From Molossus alvarezi (taxonomy: Eukaryota; Chordata; Mammalia; Chiroptera; Molossidae), in assembly GCA_037176705.1 (NCBI GenBank), contig CM073896.1, positions 22,084,708 to 22,148,707 of the forward strand: a stretch of DNA of 64,000 nucleotides. Direction: 5' to 3'. Both the position numbers and the translations under genes were made by a program. Shown here piece by piece: positions 56,881-64,000 of the stretch (position 1 is its first letter; the number at the start of each line of letters is the position of its first letter). Below the pieces are notes generated by a model. The model did not search any database. It saw nothing but the letters and a program-made list of their open reading frames with translations, and was not told the DNA's origin.

Positions 56881-59215
56881 TTAACTTTTGACCACACCTA
56901 GATTTAAGCTTTGGAAAAAGAAAAATCTTTCAGGTGCCAACCAAGTACATGTCTGGCATTATAACACTTTATAGAGAAGTAAATTAAATATGTTTAAAGA
57001 ATATCTATAAAATTTCCAGAACATAGATTTTTATATGCATTCGATAAGCGGATTTTTTGGGGGGAGCTATTAACAAGTGTCATGGAAGTAAAATTTAAAT
57101 TAACATCTACCTATGTGAGATGATTTTCTCAAAGTTATTAATATGGCAAGATTATGCGATGCTTACTGTGTGAGACATAAAAGTCTAGCTGGGCATTTGA
57201 GCTGTTTTTAGAGTTGTGATAATAAAGGAGAGGCAAAAGGAAAGAAGGGTGAAATATTTTTGAATAATAATGTTTAAATTGAGTAGTGGCCCCCTTCTGT
57301 TTTTTTTTAAAGTCTACATATTTCTTCTTTGTGTATATACTTATCATGACACGAATAGCAATTACCATTGATTTTGTTAGGTCAGTTATCCAATTTCTAT
57401 GAACACTGTGAAATATATAAAGCTTGTGAAACGTTAATTCAATGACTTAATTTGTGAAGTTGGACACAAAACTAATACACTATTTGAGATTTTACAACAG
57501 AATTTGCCCAGGAATGCTGATAGACTATTTGTCCTATTTTCTGTTAGTGACTTAGCTGCTAATTATATTATTTTTAAGTTGTTTTCTTCAGGTGAGTTAG
57601 TAAAAAAGCAAATGGTAGATATTAAATGCCTCATTGATTTGAATAAAAATTTAAAAGCTCCATTGAAATTATTTTGTGATCTTTTGATAAAATATGAGGC
57701 CTACTAGGATTTGAGACTAGAATAAATTTTGTTGTTTTTCTAAATGTGTTCACTAGTTCATATAAAGAACAGCCTATCTTTACTGGTTGCAAGGATAAGT
57801 CAAATATCATTTCCTCCCCAGAATTTTAGTGTCCTTGTCAATATAAACTATGAGTATATTATTTCTAATAATATCAATAAGACTAAAAGCAAACCTAGGG
57901 ACCTAGAAAACAAATTACATATATATATTTTCACAGATATAATAGCACATAGTATCAAATTGTCTATAAATCGATAATCTTTCCCCTTGCAAAAAATCGT
58001 TACCAAATTTCAGTGTAACAGAAATATATGCAAACAATCTAAGATTCCTAGCACATTTTAGTTTCTTGGTGTAGCACTAGAGAGTTTTTGAAATGGATTC
58101 TAAATTGGACTGCATAAGAGGATTTTGTGTCTTCGTACAATCTCATTCTATTATAATGTAACTGTGGTTAGCTGCAAGAGATCTATCTAGTAGCCAGCAT
58201 GAAGGGAAATAATTAGCATAAAACCTGCATTGCTCTTGGTGTACCAGGGGAGCCAACACAGTGCCTTGTGATAAATGTTGATTTTGAAGTGGTGAGCTTC
58301 ATTTGTCAAAGGGAAAGAGCCTTTATCTTCTTAACTATTTTTTTTACCTGACTTTGCCAAAATAGCATATATTTATACATATAATACATTAGATATTATT
58401 TTATTATATATTTAATACATGCTACATGTATTATTTTATCATATATTTTATATATGTATAAATACTCTATATATTATATTCTTATACACTGTACTTTATA
58501 TATAAACGTATATATATATTCGCACACACTGCTAAAAGCAGCCCTTGGTCCTTGTGAAGATATGTCTTTGACCGTGACCTGCTGCTTAAGCATATGATTA
58601 TAGATCGCAGATTGCTTCTCTTAATCACTTGCCTTCCATTTCATTTGTAGGTAAGTGCTAAAAACCATAGCTTTGGTCTCAATTAGTTACATTTACATCA
58701 GTTACTACTCAAATATTTCTTGATGTTCATGCGATGTTCTGCATCATGGGCAGGATAGAATGATACATATGAATTGGTCCTTGTTCTTAATCTTGTGATC
58801 TTGTTATGGAGAGAAGGCAAAGGTAGATGCTAAGCTAACAAGAAATAGAATAAGTCTACCACCTTATTCAGAAAATTCCCATGATGTATCTGTACAAAAT
58901 CATAATACAAGAGTTGTGTCACCAGGCAATTCGGAATAGGGTAAAGTGAGAGTAGCCTAGAATTCATAAAGGGGGAAGAAATTGGCTGAAATGAGTGAAA
59001 TATAAACGAACAATACATACATAACCTTACTAATAATCAAAGCCATGCTAAAAAATACAGCAGTGACATCGTCTTGCTGGTGAGCTGGGACAAAGATATT
59101 GGTAATGAAATGGAAATTATATATAATTGAACACATTGCCAACTGGTTCAAAACATCTGGAGCAAAATGTAAATAATTATTTTAAAAATAATCATTACAT
59201 TATAAATGTTCATAA
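56881..59215. other. unique AT-rich sequence; low-complexity AT block
   Basis: 2.3 kb with no gene supported. 58365-58525 is nearly pure A+T with repeated 'atatattt'-like words. The region 58700-58815 weakly resembles the ancient L2-like repeat ('tcttgttatggagagaagg'). Confidence 0.45.
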
Positions 59216-59219
59216 TAAT

Positions 59220-59755
59220 TGTCTTCATAGTTCCTTTTCTAGGAATTTATCCTCAGAAATGCTTTCCTGATTTTTCAATGATATATTATGTATTCTCAAA
59301 TAGAAATACATAGAAATACATTCAGGAATGGTTTCATATCCTTCAGAGGCACTGCATTTATAGTTAAAACCTTTCTATGTGAAGTCAACTGGTGAACAGA
59401 TAAGCAAAATGAGCTATATTTCTACCTTGGAATAATATTCAGAAATGAAAAAGGATGAAATACTGATACATGCCAAGACATGAATAAAGTCTCAGAAACA
59501 TTGTGCTGAATGAAAAAACGAGGCACAAAAGATTGCATATTATATACTTCCATTTATGCCCAAATAAGCAAATCTACAGAATTTGAAAGTAGATTGGTGT
59601 CTGCCTGGCACTGGGAATGGGGATGGTGAGTGATGGCAGGTGGGCACAAGTTGTCCTTGGAGATGATGCCACTGCTCAATAATTGGACAGGGTGATGGTT
59701 GAACAAATTTGTAAATTTACTTAAAGTCACTGAATTATTGGTGTTTACAACTAAT
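59220..59755 (+). mobile_element. old LINE-1 3' end
   Basis: 'aggaatttatcctcagaaat', 'actggtgaacagataagc', 'ttggaataatattcagaaat', 'ttgtgctgaatgaaaaaac', 'ggtgtctgcctggcactggg' and 'tggttgaacaaatttgtaaat' follow ORF2 C-terminus to 3'UTR order of placental LINE-1. Confidence 0.75.
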
Positions 59756-59774
59756 TAATTAATTGTCATTTAAT

Positions 59775-60000
59775 TAATTTATCTCTTTACAGATGTTTCT
59801 CCTTTTCCCCCTATTGACACCCTCTTCCTGAACCCGTGCCCACCCCCCCACCATTGTTGTTTATGTCCATTGGTTATGCTTATATGCATACGTTCTTCGG
59901 TTTATCTCTTCCCTCTCCTCCCCACATCCCCCCCCCCTTTGAGGTTTGTCAGTCTGAACCCTACTTCTAAGTCTCTGGGTCTCTTTTGTTCATAAAATAA
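59775..60000 (-). mobile_element. LINE-1 3'UTR stub, reverse orientation
   Basis: 'tacagatgtttctccttttc' C-rich tract, 'tatgtccattggttatgct' and 'tttgaggtttgtcagtctg' are the complement of bat LINE-1 3'UTR. It abuts an old sense LINE-1 on each side. Confidence 0.75.
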
Positions 60001-60059
60001 GTACATTTAATGGTACATCAATCCTATCTCAAAACAATTATTAAAAATGCCCCAAATTT

Positions 60060-61050
60060 AAAACAAAACAATTCTCCAAATTCTTCCAGCAAGGTAAGCC
60101 TCAAGCACAGACCAATAAAATTTTCTGAACATTTAAGGAAGAATAATACTAATTCTATACAATCTTTTTCAGGAAACTGTAAAGGAGAAAACACTTCCCA
60201 ACTTATCTTATGAGACCAGCATTACTCTGGTACCAACACCAAGCAAAGTTATTATAGAAATAGAAAACTATAAACCAATATGCTTTATGAACATAAATAT
60301 AAACAGTACTAACAAAACTTTAGCAAATATAAGTCAACAGTATATAAAATGGTAACACATCATGGCCAAGTTGGGTTAATTCTAGAAATGCAATGTTGGT
60401 TTAATTAGGAAATTCATCAGAATAGTTCAGCATATTATTTATTTATTTTTTTATCCTCCCTCGAGGACATTTTTTCATTTTTTGTTCAGATAGAGTGGGA
60501 GGGAGAGAGAGGAAGAGAGAGAGAGAAGTGAAACATCCATGTGAAAGGGACACATCGAGTGGCTGCCACCTGCACGACCCAACCAGGGCCGGGGACAAAC
60601 TGCAAAGGAGATATGTTCCCTTAGCGGGAACTAAAACCAGGTCTCTCTGGACCACAGGCAGATGCTCTCACCACTGAGCCAAACTAGCCAGGGCTAGTTC
60701 AGCATATTAACAGTAAAAACAAAACAAAATTATATGACCATCTTAGTAGATGCCATTAAAAATATTTGATAAAATGCAACATTTATTATTATTGAAAACT
60801 CCGAGCCAGTATTCTAGGAGACTAGGGGAACCTCAGCTTGATATAGAACAGCTGCAATAAGTGTATGGCTGACATGATACTTAATGGTCAGAGACCAAAG
60901 GCTTTCCCTCCAGTCTTGGGGAACAAGGCAAGAATGTCTGCTCTCATCACTTCTACTCAACCTCGTAATGAAAATGTTAGCCAATGAAGTAAGCCAAGGA
61001 AAAGACTCCAAAAGGCAGACAGATTATAAAGAAGCAAAACTGAACACATA
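60060..61050 (+). mobile_element. old LINE-1 ORF2 fragment, split by a SINE
   Basis: 'cacttcccaacttatcttat', 'gagaccagcattactctgg', 'actataaaccaatatgc', 'ggccaagttgggttaatt' and, after the SINE, 'agtagatgccattaaaaa' and 'gggaacaaggcaagaatgtc' match reverse-transcriptase text of placental LINE-1 (compare 2590-3070). Many stops. The SINE occupies 60438-60694. Confidence 0.85.
60438..60694 (-). mobile_element. VES SINE, reverse orientation, 15-bp TSD
   Basis: A complete copy: 'ttatcctccctcgaggacat', GA-rich tract, 'acccaaccagggccggggac' and head complement 'gagccaaactagccagggc'. Perfect 15-bp TSD TAGTTCAGCATATTA at 60423-60437 and 60695-60709. Confidence 0.95.
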
Positions 61051-61882
61051 TTGAGTGAAAATTTTTAAAAATTGAGTGAGTTCTGTGTTACTTGTTTAGG
61101 AAAAAAGTAAGTGAATGTTGTAGTTATTTAAATACTGTCATGGTAAGATCTCTAAGATGTATTGTTAAGGAGAAAAACGTGGTTGTAGAACAATACTTAG
61201 TGTATGGTCCGTGGATTTGCTTAGAACACTAGGATAGGCCTGGGCAATATATTGTCTGTGGGAAGGGGGCAGATATTATCTTCCTTTGAGAGACTTACAG
61301 GCTAATTTGGGAAATAACTTATATGCCACTGAAAGAAACTAAATATAATATAATGAGAATTGGTGTTACATGCACATAAGAAACTAAGTAGAATGTCTCG
61401 TCTTTACCCATGAGTGTTGGGAGAAGGACAGGAGAATTTATGTAAGAGGTGTCTCTACCCAATGATCACTTAGCAGATAACTTTTAAAATAATAGACTAA
61501 TTCAGACTATTCTTCTTTCCTTCTTCACCTTTTTTACCTTTATATCCACTCATCTATCCACTTTCCAAGAAATACATACTGTACTTCCCTATCACACTAA
61601 TTTTTCTTGTATTGTTATACTCTCTTCTCACTTGGAATAATCGTCATATCATCACCAGCATTTGTTGAGAACCTTCTCTGAACAAATGCATCATCCTAAG
61701 TACTAGGGATTCACAGTTGCCTACCCATATCCTTATTTATTTATTTAATCTAATTGAAGCTTTTTTCTTCATATGTGATTTTTAATTTTTTTTTTTGGTC
61801 ATTTTATTTTTCTGAAGACAAAACTAAAACACTCACACCATTAAATCATTTGTTGTTATAGAAATACCTAGTTTACAAAGTG
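61051..61882. other. unique AT-rich sequence, nothing recognised
   Basis: No gene supported. 61660-61730 weakly resembles an L2-type fragment ('agcatttgttgagaacc'). Confidence 0.45.
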
Positions 61883-61890
61883 AAACAGCT

Positions 61891-62121
61891 GCCCTGGCCG
61901 GTTTGGCCCAGAGGCTAGAACGTTGGCCTGCGGACCAGAGAGACTGGTTCAGTTCTCACGAAGGGCATGTACCTCGGTTGTAGTTTGTCCCCGGCCTTGG
62001 TTGGGGTCATGTGGGTGGCAGCCAGTCGATGTGTCTCTCTCTCCCTCCCTCTCTCCTACCTGCTCTATCTGAAGATGAATACAAAAATATCCTCGGATGA
62101 GGATTAAAAAAAAAAATCAAA
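61891..62121 (+). mobile_element. VES SINE, 'atcctcggatgagga' tail
   Basis: Head 'gccctggccggtttggccca', 'gtttgtccccggccttggtt' body, CT-rich run, 'aaatatcctcggatgagga' and poly-A. Flanks AA(A/C)CAGCT at 61883-61890 and 62122-62129. Confidence 0.93.
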
Positions 62122-62129
62122 AACCAGCT

Positions 62130-64000
62130 TCCTGGAGCTCCCTTTCACCCAAGACTTGGACCAAGTAGAGAGCCACATTCACAGGAAGCAAGAGAAGATG
62201 CGGGAGACTGACTCCTGTGTGGGTAAGAGGCAAGAGGATTAAATGGTCAGAGAGCCCAGAAGAGCCCACAAGAGCCCTGAGAGGATACTTCCTCTCAAAT
62301 GTCAAATGGGAATTTTTCAAGTACAATGTTATATGTTGTGCACTACTTCCTGTGAGTGTAAAATCTTCAGCAAAATCACACACGTCTTAGTAGCATCAAT
62401 GTAGCCAGATCCTGGTAGAGGCTGATAACATTATTATTGTGTCAAAGCTGGGGAAGCAGTATAAAATAGCCAGCTTGTGTGGGTAAGCAGCGGATACTAG
62501 CAGATACATGCCTCACAGAAGCTCCTCCCTTGGATTTTGTCCATGTGTGTCCTTAACCGTCTCGTCCCTTAACCATGTCTTGGATACATGCCTTCCAACA
62601 TATCCCTGTCAAGGAGCTGTTTGCCATGTCCTTAAGCACGGGAGGATGCAGCAGATTATTTTGTGTGCCGGTACATGGCTAATTAATATTTTTCATTGTT
62701 TTCCATAAAAACTCATTCTACCTGACTAAATTAGATGGATGGCCCTCTGTTGTCCTCACTTTCCTAAAAAACTTTTTGATTGAAAACACTGGATAGCATT
62801 CTAGGATACAGTCGTATGTTAGTGATCTTATTTTTGTAGCTGCTAAAATTAGGAAGGAAGCATTTATAGTTTGTTCTATATTCAAGAATCTCACAGGGTA
62901 CTGCATGAACTTTCAATAAAATACCTTTGGCAGATAAACTATAATCAACAATTAAAAATGAAGTATTTTGTCATTTATTACACTTTAGGTATACACAAGA
63001 TAGATGAAATTAATGTGAAATATGAAAAGAAATAAGGCCTGCATGTTATTTATAGTTGCTTAGCAAAATACTGGGTCTGGGAGGCTGTTGAGAAGAGATA
63101 GATTCCTATTGGATCTTCAGCTTCTGCTCCTGTTTGTCCATTGATAAAAGCACCTACTGTGGATTTTGTAGAGGGATTATGGGAATAAAGCCAAAAGCAT
63201 TACTATCTGGCACAGAAAAGAATGTTCGATGATTATGTTAATGTAAAGTTCAAGAGAGGGTTTGCAGTTTGGTAGAGTAGAAATTAATAATTTAAAATTA
63301 CAGCTTTAGAATATGGATGCTAATCAGGTGTTTTGTCACTAGTAATGATAAAATAAATCATGGAGAAGTTATTTGCCTTTTGGGGGATAATCATCCATCT
63401 TTCCATTTAGTTCTGCCTGTCGAAAAAAGAAGAATATAGATGTCAAGTATACTAATTGCTTTATAAGAATAAAGTGCTAATGATTTTAATTAATAATTTA
63501 TACTAGGTTTTGAATGTTGGAAACAGTATTTAAAAGTAAAATAATCTAGTACTTAACTGGTGAAACAATTCCATATATATCTGCATGTCTTTGTACATTG
63601 AGATCCCTCCAACTGAAATAGTATTTTCCAGATTATTTGGGGAAATTCCTATGACTCCTATAAAAACTAGCCTAGTATAATATTCTCGATAAACCTTTCC
63701 AGACTCTCTGGACAAAGTGTAGTCTCTCTACTTTTGCAAGCTTTTGTTGTTATATGCATTTTAAAAAATATATTACTACTTTTGTTCACTGCTCTGTTTA
63801 TCTTTCCAAAGCTTGTGGACCTTGAGGCTAAAAATTATATCTTACTTGTCACTGTTTATTTTTCTATTTTTAATACTCTAGAATATATAATCAGTTTCTT
63901 ATTATAACACTTTTGGAATAAATTGAATGTAATTTTTAGAACACTTTGCTTAAAAGTATATCCCAAACCATTGTTTATACTATTTCCAGTTGGTAAAGGA
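62130..64000. other. unique AT-rich sequence, no gene supported
   Basis: 1.9 kb to the window end with no recognised repeat or protein-like frame. Confidence 0.45.

Overview
This 64-kb window looks like nuclear DNA of a bat. The main evidence is about 17 tRNA-derived SINEs of the VES type that is abundant in vespertilionoid bats, with heads like 'ggcctggcc..ggctcag..gttagagc' and tails ending in CT-rich runs plus 'aatcaataaa' or 'tcctcgggtgagga'. They sit beside two large LINE-1 copies of one family and several ancient mammalian repeats (MIR, MaLR/ERVL LTRs, a MER5-like hAT fragment). The family assignment within bats is inferred. No protein-coding exon of a host gene could be supported anywhere. 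Almost every long open frame is LINE-1, ERV or chance, so this reads as intergenic or intronic DNA plus one promoter.

Layout. 0-6.3 kb: a 5.1-kb LINE-1 inserted into an older LINE-1, with a perfect 14-bp target-site duplication (TSD); a 125-bp mariner-like MITE sits in the older element's tail. 6.3-12 kb: mostly unique sequence with VES SINEs and a reverse-strand LINE-1 3' end at 10.2-11.2 kb. 12.4-16 kb: a decayed class III endogenous retrovirus (ERVL type) on the minus strand, with an MLT2-like LTR at 12.43-13.26 kb and pol remnants above it. 16-31.9 kb: unique DNA with a MER5-like fragment, microsatellites, a small CpG-rich patch (20.28-20.64 kb), MIR and L2-like fragments, one MaLR LTR and several SINEs. 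31.98-38.73 kb: a full-length-type LINE-1 with about 1.7 kb of 5'UTR, ORF1, ORF2 and 3'UTR, bounded by a perfect 13-bp TSD but disabled by frameshifts. 38.7-50.1 kb: unique sequence with MIRs, two MaLR LTRs and SINEs.

50.18-53.20 kb is a strong multi-block CpG island. It holds a plausible untranslated first exon on the plus strand that ends at a consensus splice donor (52,344/52,345). It is very probably a real promoter, but the gene cannot be named because no coding exon follows within the window. 53.2-64 kb is AT-rich with a second copy of the 125-bp MITE in the opposite orientation, a 65-bp LINE-1 stub with a 17-bp TSD, older LINE-1 pieces and two more VES SINEs.

The window is best read as layered retrotransposition around one unidentified CpG-island promoter. 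I see no convincing novel gene system. The best leads are the orphan promoter, the MITE pair, the repeated units in the bat LINE-1 5'UTR and the small CpG patch at 20.3 kb.
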